A stretch of 64,000 nucleotides of DNA, taken from Progne subis subis (lineage: Eukaryota > Chordata > Aves > Passeriformes > Hirundinidae). The stretch is taken from contig JAKJHU010000030.1 in NCBI GenBank assembly GCA_022316685.1, forward strand, positions 5,587,058 through 5,651,057, written 5' to 3'. Positions 12,801 to 28,996 of the stretch are shown here, in pieces (position 1 is the first letter of the stretch; each line of letters begins with the position of its first letter). Made by a program: the position numbers and the translations under genes. The notes beneath the pieces were generated by a model, which ran no database searches, was not told the origin of the DNA, and saw only the letters and a program-made list of their open reading frames with translations.

Positions 12801-15389
12801 CTTTTAAAATACATATTAGTTCACTCATACAGCATCTAAGCTTCCCACAAACACTCCTGCAGTAATGGAAATTATTCTTTTCCAAACCACAAGGAAAAAT
12901 ACTTGTTTTTTCCATCCTTCTCTCCATCCTCGCTGGAGATTAAAATCCCTGAACACTCACAGAGTGCTCAGGACATATGCAGGATGCCCTGGCACCGCAG
13001 TTCCCGATTGCTGACCTGTTTGGGTGGGATAGCCAGATCCCAAGCCCCTAATCTATCCTGCTGATGCCGGTCCTGTGACTGGAATGAGCTGCCTGTGCTA
13101 CACCTAGGGCAGGCAGGCACCCTCAGCCTCCCTCTCCTGCTCTCCCCCAGTGCCAAGGGAGGTACACCAAGTGTGGGGTTGCACTGCTTTGCTTTGGATG
13201 CAGGGGCTAGCTCTCTATTTCCCAGGACAATTTGTTGTGACATGCCCCACTGCTCTTCCCTACTGCAAGCTGAGACATGGAATATGTCTCACTCCAGCTC
13301 CTGTAATCGATGTCAGCGCCAGCTGCAGCACCAGCTTTTATGTGTGTGCATCACTTCAGAGTGCAGTGCTAAGCAGCAAGCTGGAGAGTTTATAGATACT
13401 TCCAAAATCTCCTACCTAGAATATGTGCTATCTCTTGGATCCCTTTGGATTAACTCCCCAGGGCCAGGTGTCTGCACAGCAAATGACAGCTGCAGCCACC
13501 CTGGCAAGCCCTGCCACAGCCAGCGCCAGCCAGTGTCAGCATCCAAGTACTAATTGTGGGGGTTGCTGAGTGTCCTGGTTTGCATTTCTGTTTGGCTTTG
13601 TCATGGAACCAAAACAGGAGGAAAAAATACGGGGTGTGCCTTTGTTTTACATGCAGGAATAAGGAGGTTCTAATTATTTACAGCAACCTGTAGAAAACTC
13701 ATAGAAGCAAGCTTCCTACTATGCAGCCAGATTTGATTGCACAATAAAGTCAGCATTGAAAAGGTGTCTCATAATGCCCTTTCAACTACATTTTTCAGGT
13801 TAACCTTGGATTAAACCCCAAAATAGCAGATGTAATTTCCAGCTGGCTTTCACGGTTGAGCTTTAGAAATGGCATGAGGTAAATTCACAACTATGACTCT
13901 GTCTTCAGCTGGAACCAGCCAGAAGTGCACTTCTTGCTGTTAAGTTCTGTATTTAGAGGGAGAATCGGTATTTTATTTAGCTCACAGCATGCCAGAAACA
14001 AGCTTCCCTCAGCAGCCTCCCAGTGGTGCAGCCAGCAGATGGTCCCAGGGCACAGCCCGTGCATACCTCCAGAGTGGGTTGCTTCGCAAAAAGCACCAGC
14101 AGCTGCTTTAACTTCAGAAAACACAGGCAGCAGAGATGGTCACGGCATGGAAATGCACCTTATTCCTCTGTTATTGCATGGCAGCATGAGAGTGCCTGCC
14201 TAGCAAGTCAGATTCAAGCTCAGCTCCATGCTGAGGCAGAGGGGCTCCAAAGCCCACTGCATGCACTGCAGAGGAGAGGGACAGGGCCATCACATGGACA
14301 GGATACCCATGGGGAGGTGGCACGTTCTTTATGCCCTTCTTCTGCAGGGCTGCAGCACAAAATGGCATTGAAGGATCAGCGTGCCAGAGCTGAGGGGACC
14401 TCATTCTTAGTCCAGTGGCTATTTGTAGATGTGGAAAGGTCTCAGAGCTGTTACAGTATTTTATCTCATGGCCATGAAATGAGAAATACACTGAAGGAAG
14501 ATGGTGGAATGGGACTCGCATCTCACATTGCTGGGGAAGAAGCCTCTCTTTTGCATTGGGCTGTGATGGCATATCCCACCTGGAACACAAAAGGCAGTGA
14601 CTCAGGTGCTCCCTACGCAGGGCCCTGTGTCACACAGGGCAAGGTAAGGAGTGCCTCTGCCCCAAACCCACAGCAGGGAAGGGCAGTGAGTCAGCATCCA
14701 TTCGATTGTGAAATCTGGGGATCTCTGCAGGCAGGGGAGTCGGAGCAGGAGGCAGAAGAGCCCACAAGAGCAGCACCAATGGCCACCACTGGCACGCAGG
14801 GGCAGCAGACAGAGCAGCCAGGCTGCCCAGCCTCTGCCCTAAGATGGCAGAACCCCAATTCCCTGCTCTCCTCCTGGCAGGGGACTCCTGCAGCCACAGC
14901 AAACCCCCAGCTTGGAGCACACCTGCAGCCCATCTCAGTGCCAGCACCACAGGCCCATTGGCCCTGGGGAGGGACACAGGGGACCCGGATCCCACCCTGT
15001 GGGGGTGGCAGCCACCAGCTCTGCCCCACAGCCAGGCCATCAGGAACACGACCGGGTTCCTTCCTGGGGAAGGCAGTACAATCACCAGAAAAAAGGAAAT
15101 ACTTTTCATCAGCATCATAACAGCCCCCATAGGCATGATTAGTTTTGGGTGGTGAGAAAGAAGGGAGATGAAGAGCTGGGACAAATAACCCCAAACAAAA
15201 CTAAAACTAGAAATGCAGAGTAGTAAGAGCAGACTTGAAATTCCACTCCTGTGGGCTTTATAAGGGCTCAAAAAATATTAAAAAATTAAGAGATAGTGTT
15301 CCACTGGTCAGGACAATTTTATTTTGAAGTTGTTTTCCTTGCAAAGGGGTAAGTTCTACTACGATTAAAAAAAAAAAAAAAGTCGATAC
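9891..15389. other. Intergenic, no gene recognised
   Basis: 5.5 kb without recognisable exons. The longest frame, 365 codons on plus at 14023-15120, overlaps 213- and 167-codon frames on the opposite strand and has no domain-like sequence. I treat it as chance. No RNA gene or repeat family was identified. Confidence 0.5.
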
Positions 15390-16617
15390 TAAAGAAAATT
15401 GGTTTATTGTAAACAAAGTATAAAGTACAACATAAGAAATGTGCAAATCTTTAAAGTAGTCACAAAAAGCAGGTCTAATACACTATTTTCAAACCATTCA
15501 CTTTCTGATATGTGTCCTCAACATAATATGATAAAATACAAATAGTGAAAATTGATGCATTATCACAAAAGCTGGTTTAAATTCTAGGCTGGTGTCTTTG
15601 CTGCCTTGTTTTTGTCTTTGAATCATGACTTTCTAATTTAATACAATACATAATATATCAATTTCAATTTTAACATAAACTGCCTTTCAAAGAATAACAC
15701 AATCAAGAAGCCCAAGATTCTTGGTTTTCTCCTTTAATCAACCAGAGTGGTTTACAGTTACTAAGTTTGTCTTCAAGGTGCCCCATTATCTGCTCATGAC
15801 AAGCGCAGTGAGAAGGTGGAAAGGAAACCATAAGCAACACAAAAGCAGAAGCATCATGCGATGCCCAGGTATAACCAGCTGTAACAGTCACAAAGCTTGC
15901 CAAAGCAGCTGAGAAAACATTACAAAGCTAGTAAGGATTCAGAAACGTTCCTGCCCTCTGACTGGCCATGCAGTGCCCCTGCATGCCCATCCCAAGCCCC
16001 TGTGGACACAGCAGCATAAAGCTGGGTATGTTAACCACCCCATACAAGAGGAGATGCCTAAAGTCTCCAGGAGTCTGGCACCAAATCATTGATTATGATG
16101 GGGCTGGACAATGGTTAGGAGGAAAAGATTCCTACCAAGCAAAGGTGGCAGAAGCAGCAAAACTGATTTTGATTATCTTATGCAGGTGGGTTCTGGGCTT
16201 TCAAGCCTGTGCCTGTACATTGCTGCTGCCCTTGTCTGTGCCTACCGAAGATGGACAACTGACAGCTAAAATTGGAGTTGGTCTCGGGCACGAGCAACAA
16301 ACTTTCAGGAACACTTGCACGGATCTACAGCATACACAAGTGATTTGCAAAATTCAAAACTGGCACAATGCAGCTGCTCTGCTCTAGAGCCTTCCCTTTC
16401 TTTCTCTTCTCACCAGTGCAAAAGACACCCGCTACTCCAGATAGCCACTGGGTCTCCCAGCAACATCTTTTGTGACCGAGCGCAGGCTGCCTTTGCCTCT
16501 CTGTACTGCTGTCAGCAGCCAGTGTGGGAGAACCACAGACTGGGAGAAAAAGCCTTTTTTCAGCCAGCCTATCCCAGCAAGCAACAGTTAACTCCACCGT
16601 CTTCACAGCAAGTCCTC
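15390..16617 (-). other. KLF10: KLF10 3' UTR (inferred)
   Basis: This is the sequence downstream of the KLF10 stop. A minus-strand AATAAA signal (plus 'tttatt' at 15403-15408) lies about 1.2 kb after the stop, close to the length I expect for the mammalian KLF10 3' UTR. The segment is AT-rich near its end. The end point is inferred; other AATAAA-like sites exist further downstream. Confidence 0.5.
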
Positions 16618-19017
<2,400 letters not shown>

Positions 19018-19619
19018 TTCTTACTCCTGTTTTGGTTAGAGAAAAAAAAAGGAACTTTAAACCTGATGCTAAGTTTGAGTATTTTGCAGCTGCTTGTAAA
19101 AAGGCATTGCTAAAAACAAACAAGGCACCCTGTGCTAGATAAATATACTTGATGTACCTGTAATTTCCTGCCTTATTTCTTATTTATGTAATATTTTTAT
19201 GAATTTTTTAGTGAGGAAACCTGGCCATCAGGTGAAAGTAATATAATTACTTGAGACAAAAGAATTACTCTGGATCTTAAGTATGTTCAAGTTATTCCAC
19301 ACTGCAAGAGCTGTGTCTGAGAACTTAAGAAAAATCTTCACATCCCCCCAAAAAAGTAAATCGAAACTTCCTCCACCATCCCACCCTCCTTCTATTTTTG
19401 CTTTGAACACACACAGCCTTCAGCATTATGCTTATTTTGGCACATGAGAAAGGACCGCATTGGGGCTGATTCACATTTTCTTCGAAAGGTATTAACAACG
19501 AACCGTTCTAGAAAATACTCAAAGGGTTTCTCTCACACACACGGACATGCAAGGGAAATCACCTGCTTGGAGAACTGAGATATACATACATATACACACA
19601 CACGTACCCCGCCACGCCT

Positions 19620-21450
19620 CTAGCAGTGTATTCCCTCACGCAGAGCTGTGGGCGGGGCTCAGGCGCGGGCCCCGCCCCCGGCTGTTGGGCGCGCGCCACC
19701 CTCACCTCAGCGCACCCCGCCGGCCACCCCCGCGCGCACCGCCCCCACCCTCCCCTATTGGTCCCCCCGGAGCCGCGCCGGGCGCCCATTGGCCCGCTCC
19801 GAGCAGGGCGCAGCCCGGGGCGGGGCACCCGAACAAAGCGTGATCGGGCGCCGCCGCGCGCCGACCTTTCCCCCAGTTCCCCGCGCGGCGCCCCCGCCTC
19901 CGGCGCGCGGCGGCGGCTGGCTGTGAGGGCGGGCGGGGGAAGGAGCCCGGGCGGGAGGAGCCGTCACAGCGGGCGGGGGCCGGGCTGGGGTCAGCGCCGC
20001 CACACCCGACGCCTCCCGCCGCGGGGGAAGGGAAGCGAAGCGAAGCGGCGACCCTGCGGGAAGCGGGTTACGGGGGCGGCGGCCGGCTCTTCCCAAGGCG
20101 CCGCTCCGCTTCCCTGCAGCCGCGCCGCCCACCCCGCGTGGCGCCGGGATCCCCCCGGCTTTCTCCTCCTCCCTCGCCGCTGCCACCTGGTAGATGCAGC
20201 TGCCGAGTCCAGCGCCCGCACCCGGTCGGGCACTCAGGCACAAGAGGCTGCACGGCGCCGGACCGGCGCTGCCAACAGGTTCACGGCGGCTTCTCTCCCT
20301 CCTTCCCTCCGTCCCGCGGCTTTTACTCGCCGGCTTGCCCCGCGGAGGGCTCTCCACGCGGGCGGCTCATCCTACAGCCCACTCCAGCAGCTCCAGTCCC
20401 CCACCGCCACTCAGCCCGTCCAGCCGCCGCCCCAGCCTCATCTCCTGCTCGCGGTTCCTCCTACCGAGGGTCCCCCCGCACGTGCCCTGGGAATCCCCGT
20501 GCCACACCTGGAACTCCCTCGGTCCCAGCCGTCCCGACCCCCCGGGATGCCCGGGTCGCTCACCGGAGGAGCCGAGCCTGCCCTGAGATGCCGCCGCTGC
20601 TCTCCCCGTTTTCCTCTTTTTGTTCGCCGCTCCCCACTCGGGCGGTGGCGCCCCCGGACCCGCGCGCGGGGGGGTGGGAGGGGCCCCTGCCGCCCGCCGG
20701 CCAATCGCTGGCAAAGGTGTGTGGGGGCGGCGGCCAATGGGCGCCGGGCGGCCGCGCGTGATCGGCGGCCCCGCGGCGGCGTGGCCGGAGTGTCAGCGCG
20801 GCGTGTCCCCTCCGGCGGCTGAGTCAGAGCGGCCGCCCCCGCCCCCCCTGCCGTGCCTCTCCCTTCCCTTCCCTCCCCGGCATCCGTGTGGGAGCGGCGG
20901 GGGCGGCCCGGCGCTTCCTCCTGCATGAGGTCACACGGCGGCGGGGGAGGGAGCAGCCTCCCCGGCGCGGACCCCGCTCCCTGCTGGGCTGAGGTGAAGC
21001 GGGCCCGCGGGCGGGGGGAGAGATAGAGAGCTTCCGTTCCGACTTCCACGGGCCTTTCTGGTCCATCCCCGTGGCTGGGCGCGCCCGGGGACCCGCCGCT
21101 GTGTCCTGGCAGCGCCCTCCGTGTGGGGGAGGTCGCTGCCACGCGTCGGGATCACCCTGGTCTGCACCGGGTCGCCCGGCGCTGTCCGTGTCAGCCCAGG
21201 GCGCTGTTGTTGGCGGGAGATCCGAGGGAGTCTGAGGGGACCCCAGACAGGTCGGCCCCGCGGGGCTCGGCCGTGTCTGCCCGCGGCTGCCTCGCCCGCG
21301 CCCCGGCTGCTGCCGCCCGGCCGGCTCGGGAACAGCTGCGGCTTAGCTGGGTCACTGCTGATCGCGTTACCCCGCGGGCTGCGGCGCGCCAGCAGGGCGA
21401 GAGCCGTGTCATCCGTTCCGCTCCATGCAGGGTTTAAGGCGGTCGCTTTT
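19620..21450 (-). promoter_or_regulatory. KLF10: CpG island, probable KLF10 promoter and exon 1
   Basis: About 1.8 kb of very CpG-dense sequence lies directly upstream of the first recognised KLF10 coding exon. It contains CCAAT/ATTGG elements near 19756, 19786, 20701 and 20733, many GC boxes, TGAGTCA at 20820-20826 and TGAGGTCA at 20926-20933. No TATA box is evident. Minus-strand donor candidates that could end a non-coding exon 1 are at 20558-20563 (exon side CTCCTCCG, intron GTGAGC) and 19700-19705 (exon side CTGAG, intron GTGAGG). The transcription start cannot be fixed by eye. Long ORFs across the island reflect GC content and are not genes. Confidence 0.7.
20820..20826. promoter_or_regulatory. 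AP-1 consensus TGAGTCA
   Basis: A perfect TGAGTCA sits inside the KLF10 CpG island, about 105 bases from a CRE-like TGAGGTCA (20926-20933). KLF10 is an immediate-early gene, so AP-1/CREB inputs are plausible. Binding is inferred from the motif alone. Confidence 0.4.
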
Positions 21451-21699
21451 TCCCGTCAGAAAGTTGTAATGGAAGCAGAAAGAGCGGCTGTGTGTGTCAG
21501 GACCTGAGAAGCCAGATGCAGGCCACGCTGCAGCTGTGACTGGGCTCTAGAAATGCTGTTGAGTCTTCGTTATAGTTCAGTTTCTTTCCTCCTGCTTATT
21601 CAGCCTCATTTAAGAGATCTCCCCTCCTCCTTCTCCCCCTAAGCGGTCTAGTGTCATTTGGCTAGAGCATTTCCCTATTTTTTTTTTCCTAACACCTTC

Positions 21700-23300
21700 T
21701 TTGCCTCAGTCTTCAATAGTAAGATCAGTTATCCTCAGTTATCCTGAGCTGGTAGACAGGGAGGACGGAGCAGAATGTATGCCCTGTAATTCAGGAGGAA
21801 GTAGTTACTGACCTGTTGTGCCACTTAGATGCTTACAAGTCTGTGGGACTGCCTTGGACTCATCCTAGGGTGATGAGGGAGTTGGCAGAAGATCTCACCT
21901 CTTCATCATTTATCAACCGTTTGGCTAACCAGGGAGGTCCCACGTGACTAGAAGATGGCCACCCATCCACAAGGAGGGCCAGAAGGTGGATCCAGAGAAC
22001 TACAGGCTTATCAGCCTAATTCAGTGCCCAGCAATGTTGTGAAGCTGATCATCTTGAGTGCAATCACATGATACATACAAGACAACCAAGGGATCAGTCC
22101 CAGCCAAGACAGTTTAAGAAAGCCAGGTCCTGCTTGACCAGCCTGATCTTCATTTTATGACCTAGGTGATCTTTCCAGTAGATGACAGGAAAGTTGTAGA
22201 TATAGACTGTCTGGACTTTAGGAAAGCTTTTGATGCCATCACACTCCTGGAAAAGCTGGCAGTGCATGGCTTGGAGAGGCAAACTCTTCACTGCATTGAA
22301 AACTGGCTGGATGGCTCACCAGAGAGTGGTGGTGAATGGTGCTACCTCCAGTTGGCATGCAGTCACCAGTGGTGTCCCCCAGGGATCAGTGTTGGGCCCA
22401 GTCCTGTTTATTATCTTCACCGATGATCTGGATGAGGGGATCCAGTAAATTTGTGGATGACACCAAGCTGGGTGTGAGTGTCAATCTGCTGTGGGGTAGG
22501 AAGTCTCTGCAGAGGGATCTTGACAGGCTGAATCAATGGTCCAAAGCCAGTGGTATGAGGTTCAATAAGGAGAATTTCTAGGTCCTACATTTTATCCACA
22601 AAACCCCATGCAGCACAACCTGCTGAGGGTAGAGCATCTGGAAAGCTGCTCAGAAGAGGAGGACCCGGAGGTGCTGGTCAACAGCTGCTGAACATGAGCC
22701 AGTGTGTGCCCAGGTGGCCAAGAAGGCCAATGGCATCCTGGCCTGGATCAGCAGGAGCAGGAGAGCCACTCTCCCCATGTGCTCAGCACTGGTGAGGCCA
22801 TACCTTGAGTGCTGTGTCCAGTTCAATGTCCCTCAATTCAAGAAGGACATGGAGGTGCTGGAGAGAGTCCAAAGAAGGTCAGCTGAGCTGATGTGGGGTC
22901 TGGAGCACCAGTCTTAAGAGGAGCAGCTGAGGAAGCTTGGGGTGTTTAGCCTGGTGAAAAGGAGACTCAGGGGAGACCTTCATCTCTCTCCACAACTCCC
23001 TGGGAAAGGTTGTAGCCAGGTGAGGGTTAAACTTTTCTCAGGCAACAAGCAACAGGATGAGAAGACAGCCTCCAGCTACCTCAGGGGCAGTTTAGGTTGG
23101 ACATTAGGAGGAATTTCTTCACATAAAGGGTGATTAGGCACTGAAATGGGCTGCTCAAGGAGGTGGTGGAGTCATTATCCCCTGGAGGTGTTTGAGGAAG
23201 GACTGGAGGTGGCACTCAGTACCATGGTCCCGTTGGCATGGTGGTGTTCAGTCAAAGGTCTCAGATGCCTTTTCAAACCTAATTATTTCATGATTATGTC
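21700..23300 (+). mobile_element. CR1 LINE, 5'-truncated, with degenerate reverse transcriptase
   Basis: About 1.6 kb of CR1 ORF2 and 3' end on the plus strand. Reverse-transcriptase landmarks are visible in shifting frames: DFRKAFD near 22210, [11 protein letters not shown] near 22370 and FVDDTKLG near 22455, where the usual FADD catalytic box appears as FVDD. Further on come [18 protein letters not shown] and the C-terminal region with ECCVQF. The 3' end finishes close to 23300 with the 'atgattatg' type terminal repeat. Frameshifts and stops make it inactive. Confidence 0.92.
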
Positions 23301-26300
23301 TTCTTGTCCTTCCCCTTTTCAATGGTGTCAAGGTCCTATTCTTTCATTCTGCTTAATTCTTCCCCCATGTCAGCCAATCCCAATTGGCAGAAGGGGTCTG
23401 GCAGCAGATGATGAGTTCCTATAACTTGCTGGAAAGCAAGGAAACAAGAAACACTTGTCCCAGAGAGTTTAGTCATGCCCGAAAGAGAAAAAGCAAAACA
23501 AAAACCAACCTGCAAGAAATGAGCAGTTTCTTCAGCCTGAAGATAGAAAAAGAATATAAATATTGCAAAACATGACCATAGATGTATGTAATTTAAAGTA
23601 ATACTTAATAATTTCAAAGACATGTATTGACAAAAGAGTGATAATTTTATTCCCAGGAAAACACTTTTTAAAAAAATATTTCTTTAATTCCAGTTTTTCA
23701 ACTGATTGTACAGATGGAATCTCTGTTATTTGGCTTCACAGTGGTACCCCAGACACATCTGATGGGATGTGCTCTCCTACTATGCCCCCTTGCACCACGC
23801 TGCCAGGGGTGGGATCCCTTTCTCTTTGCTCCTACAGCTGCCACAATTGGCACCTGTAGGAAAACATGCCACTAGCGAGAAAACTGCATCTCCCATTTTG
23901 TTTCTGTTGTGCAGCCTGGATATCTGCCTGACTTTCTGACTGATTTTATAAGATCCCTGCAGTGCCTGGAGGAAAATGGATTGGCTTGACTGCCTTTTCT
24001 AGAAGGAATTCTCAAAAGACAATTCACTTTAGGGTGATCCAAACTCCTTTCACTACTAGCAGCAAACAGTTTACAACTTACTCCACTGGATCCCACATCT
24101 CTGAGTGGAGAAACAGGAGAAAGTGTGTTTACTGTGTGTTTCACACCGAAATCAACAGGGAAAAAATGTTGATAAAATGGTTGCTTGGCTCCCAGAACAT
24201 GCTGTCCTTTGCCAGAAGGTGCTACTGTCACACAAGACACAGCTGGGGAAAGAGCTCCTGGATCACAAGTGCATCTGCCCCGGCTGAAATAAAGGTTGTG
24301 GAACAAAACCTCAATGGTTCTTGGTGAAATTCTGTGTTTTCTGTTTATGGCAAGTTCTGTCACAGTTTTTGTGATTGTAAGTGGTTTTATTTAAAACATT
24401 CTGAAATCTCATTTGAAACATACTGCCACTAAAACTAAATCCGTAAAAGCTGCACCAGCCTACGTGATAAGTTAACTTACAAAACTAGAAGTTTCTCTAT
24501 ATTCAGCAGAAAAATGTCACTTTTTCACCCTTTAATGTAATGAATGTATACAAATGTTTTACTGATACAGTAAGAACTTTAGTGTTAAATATCCAGTTTC
24601 TAACATGAACAGATCTGTAACGTGCTATTGTCGCCATTTTTGGTTTGCTTGCTATGGCAACATGTTGAAAGTGTGTGCTGGACTGTTGGAAGAAGTTACA
24701 GTGATTCTGCAGTAATTTTCTATAAGTAAAGTGCTCTTTGGAGGGAATACAATTATTTTAATATAAAAGGGAAAGGTGAAATTAGCACAGCGATATGATC
24801 ATGTGCCTTTTAGACTTGTCATAAGGATGACTTTCAGGGGACACTGAGCAAAGCTGTTGTAAATACTTTGGAATTTTGGCCATATCTCTTTTCATTTAAG
24901 TGACGTGAAGCAAGTTATGATCCAACACTGACATGTACTTCTCAACTCTGCTGTGGTATGATTACGAGAAAATAAAAGGCTGACTTGCAATGGCAGCTCA
25001 GGCTTCAGGTGGCCTCTTCTCTTTTGTTCTCTTCCCACTCCTCTCTCCCCTGTGCTTGCATTACATCCTTACCCATCCTCCTCTTGACTTCCCCAGTAAG
25101 CTTTTTCAGCTCTTTGTTGCTGTGGATGCTGCAGGATCACCCTTACTGCTGCTCTTGGCTCCCCTTCCAGCAGTGATTCTCCACAGGCCCTCTTGGCTTG
25201 CATGTCCCAGCTGCCAATCTCATGTGCCCCTGGCACACACAGTGTTTCTTAGTACCTCTTAATGCACCTTCCTTCTCATGATGTCTCTACTGCTTTTGCT
25301 CCATGAAAGCTTCTCCCTGTGGCCATTCCCAATAATCTGCACTTGCCAGAGCCTGCTCTACATCACTTATGGCCATTCAGATCCTGCTGCCTCCTCCACC
25401 ATTTCTGGATCCTCCCTAATGTATTCCTCCTCCACTGACACCTCCAGCCACTGATGTTTCCAGCCCTGCCTCCCCGACTGCCCTCTTTCTTTGCTTCTTT
25501 AAACCAGCTTGTTTCAACTTTAATTTCCAGAGCAGCCCTCTGTAGTCACTCCTGTCTTCAGTCTGCTTGTGTGGTTACTCAGGAAGCCTCCTGCTCATTC
25601 TGCCGTGTGAGAGTCTCCTCTCAACCTTGGGCTTTGTTCCCACCATGTCAATGCTTCTCTGCTGCTGCCACCATCCAGGTGCAGGGCCCTGCAAGTTTTG
25701 CATTGTGCACTGACCAGCTGCAGTCAAAATACACAGAAGGGCTGAGGTTGGACTGGTAGGTTAAAAATCTGTTAACAGTTCCCCTCCCTTAGGCCAGGTC
25801 TTCAGATGTGTTCTGTGTTTGGCAGGGAGTATGGGCTCTGTAAGAGACTGCCTGGTGGTGTGGGGGATCGGGATGCAGGTGGGGTGAAGGACTGTGAGAG
25901 AGTGGAGAGGGGGTTTGCCGTGCCTGTCCTCCACAAGCAGGCTTGACTGTCATCTCAGCAGCACGTCCTGCAGCTGTGCTGGTAGCAGCTGGCCTTGGCT
26001 CAGGAAAGAGCAGTCCTCGGAAGTGAGGAGACATATCTGTTCCTTGACTCTCACAGGAGCTTTGTGTCCCCCCGGAGATCTCTGGTCCCTTCTAAATGCA
26101 CAGCCAGGAGCCCTGCATATGTGTTCTTCTGCTGTATCTTCTCCCCCTGCCCTGTGCTCTGCCTTTGAATTACAGAGCAGAACTGTCAAAACCACCTCTC
26201 CCAAAAATAATCTCTTGCTTCAGAGGCTGGAAAATGTGACAGCTCATTTTCATATGCAGAGCGATGCAGTGGGTGTCTGAAAGCAGCTGAGGCTGAGGGG

Positions 26301-27360
26301 GTGGCCAGGGAAAGGCAGTTCTGAAATGGCAGCTGGGGAACATGAGAGGAATGACGGAAGGAAGGGAGTAAATGAAGAATGGGGAGGAGGTGGAAGGAGG
26401 GCCGGAGGTAGCAAACGGCAAGTCCAGGGCATGAGAGGGCTGTACAGTGCAGGGCTGTTCCTTTTTTCCTGTCCTACTGCTCCCATTCTGTTATTGAATT
26501 AGAAAAGTATCTGCTGCTACTGACAGCAATTGCCGAGGTTGATATATCAGATAACTGGGGAGGGGGAGCATACAGTCAGCAACAAGGCAGCTTGGTGCTT
26601 TTTTCATCTCCTTTTTCCTTCTTCTTCATGCCCCACTTTCCTCACATATCCTAACCTTAAGAAAAATCTGCCTCATCCTGGTTCTGCAATTGCTTATTTT
26701 AGTACCGAATGAAAATCAGAACTTACTTGTCATTAAGATTTCAGTTTATGGGTTTTACTTTGCTTTACCAGCCTGATTGCCAAAAGGTGCAAAACCTGCT
26801 TGCCTGACACTGCCATGTTCCCCAGCCCTATATGATACTCACTCTGGTTTCTGTGTACGTGCATTTTACAGAGTATTGCTCGTGGCCCTTTGTCTCTGGA
26901 GCATTTGTGGCTGTGCCTGAGTCACTGCAGTTCAGTCCTGCTGTGCCTGTTCAGTGGAAGGCTTCAGAGGCTGTCGGCAGTGTTGATGTTTGCGCTGCTG
27001 CCATAGGAGACAGCCTCGCGGGGTCAGGGGAAACCTCAAACGTCCCTAGTGAAGCCAAAGGGCAGGTGAGAGAAACTTCTTTTCGGCAAGTGAGCTATTT
27101 CCAGTAAATCTGATCTTCTTTGGCAGCACTGGAAGCAGTTAAAGGATCACTGTGAATTCACAAGTATTTTCCATGCAGTTTCCCAAAGAAGCTGGGAGTG
27201 TGGTTTTATGCCACCCAGGAGGAAATGGGTGTTTCTTTAGGAAGATGTTTAGGATTTTGACTGTTAAGTACTTGTTGGTTATTTATGTACTCCTATTAAA
27301 CTATATCTTAAGCTTAAATGTCAAAAAAACCCAAAAAACCCGACTTGTCCAACCTGCAGG
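23301..27360. other. Intergenic, no gene recognised
   Basis: 4 kb of unique-looking sequence. There is a pyrimidine-rich stretch at 25.0-25.7 kb. No exon, RNA gene or repeat family was recognised. Confidence 0.5.
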
Positions 27361-27504
27361 TCATAGAATGCTTTGAGTTGAAAGAGACCTTAAAGATCAT
27401 CTGGTTCCAACTTCTCTGCCATGGGCAAGGACACTTTCCACTAGACCAGATTGCTCAAAGCCCCATCCAGCCTGGTTGTGAACATTTCCAGGGCTAGAGC
27501 ACCT
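27361..27504 (-). mobile_element. CR1 LINE 3'-end fragment
   Basis: The plus strand reads 'tcatagaatgctttgagttg', then 'gaccttaaagatcatctgg', 'ctgccatgggcaaggacac' and 'gaccagattgctcaaagcc', the antisense of the CR1 3' region. It is a short truncated copy inserted in minus orientation. Confidence 0.88.
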
Positions 27505-28996
27505 TATTTTTTCTGATTGAAAAGCTAAATTGTCATGGGTTTGGGACAATAAATTACAGAAGAGAATTGGGAACACAGCTGATAATTTACTGGTCAGATT
27601 TGTAACTGGTCTAGGGGTGAGTCAGGTGAAACTGCAGTCTCCTGAATTTCACCCCTCTCTTAAGAAAAACAGCTTTGTTATCTGTGGCTTATCTTGGCTT
27701 TGACATGCATAATTAAGAAGGTGTTTTAAGTTGTTCCTTTATCCTAAACTCCATGATTTCAACCTACAAATAAGCAAAAGACATTTTCCACTTCTCATGA
27801 CAGGACACCAAGGGGTATTTTTTACTTCTGAAGAATACATGTTTCACATAAGACTGTAGGATAGATGGCTATTTTAGTCTTCACAGAAAGAACCCAGGTA
27901 AGTAAATGATCGCTTCAATGCATACTAAAAATTGTGAGAGGTTTTATACTCAAGTGTTTCAGTGCAGGATTAGGTTGTATGCCAACTAGAACTTTCCTTA
28001 GGTCCTGTGACTGTTTCTTCTGAGGACACTGTACAGGGTGGTTGGTCCTGTACAGCTACAGCCCTGCTTCCATCTGTCTTTTTGGAAGGTCAACCAAAAC
28101 AGGTGTCTGGTCAGCTCAAAACAGCCAAGTCACATACTCAGCGACTTGAGTGTCTTGACCCAAGAAATCCTGGGAATCCAGTGGCAATCAGGAATTAATA
28201 TTGGAATGATTTGTTGATTCCTTCAGTGCTTCCTGTTTCACTTCCCATGGTGTGACCATGTGTTTATTTTTGTTTAGTATCTTGTGTGGTCTTTCTTTGC
28301 TTGTGCAATGCTGGTGGGTTTGTTGATACCTTCAGTAAAGTGCAGCATTCCTGTGTCATGTGGAGTTAGTCATTTCATAACAACATGGATACCTTTGGAG
28401 AGCTGTGGAAGAGTGTGGCAAAGTGACATTGCTTTTTTAGCAGACAGAGCTTGGAAAATTTCATAAAACACAACAGAGAATGTTTTCTGCTTGAGATGAT
28501 AACATACAGGTCTGTGCATTCCACCAGCTGGAAAGGTATATTTAATATATTTTTAGTTTTCTCAGTGTCATGACTGATTTAATTATTCAGTATAAAACTT
28601 AACTGATCATTTTGAATTTCTGCTATCAAAATCAGATACTTAGAAGCTGAACTGTCAGACAATAAAATGAGAAGCAGACAGCCTGTAAACATTGTAGAAT
28701 GAGCTTGTGTAGCTAACAAAGCCACCTGTTCCTGCTATGATCAAATAAATGTTTTTCCCAATGGAAGTGTTGGAAACACATTTGTGTCCTTTTCCCGCCA
28801 AAACAGAATTTGCTTGTTACGCTGTGACCTAAAGACTGTTGCATTTTAAAAATTCCTCTGATAGGCTAAATCCTAGAGGTCTGAAGGAGAGGAGGTGGTG
28901 GTGGTATGGGACATAGCAATATAAAAGTCAGCAGGGATACTTTGCCTTTCCTGCTAACACAGGTAACAGTATTTCTGTACCTCCCACTATAGATAT
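27505..28996. other. Intergenic, no gene recognised
   Basis: AT-rich unique sequence with no coding homology or recognised repeat. Confidence 0.5.

Noticed and set aside
14023..15120. 365-codon plus-strand ORF
   Set aside because: No domain-like sequence, no splice context, and long opposite-strand ORFs over the same bases. A protein search and codon-conservation test could still overturn this.
19626..20822. 398-codon plus-strand ORF
   Set aside because: It lies in the CpG island, where stop codons are rare. Its Arg/Pro/Gly-rich composition and overlapping long frames on the other strand point to chance.
19228..21142. An exon encoding the human-type KLF10 N-terminus
   Set aside because: No minus-strand MLNFG-like sequence with a donor was found, and the in-frame TAA before the exon 2 ATG would block it anyway.
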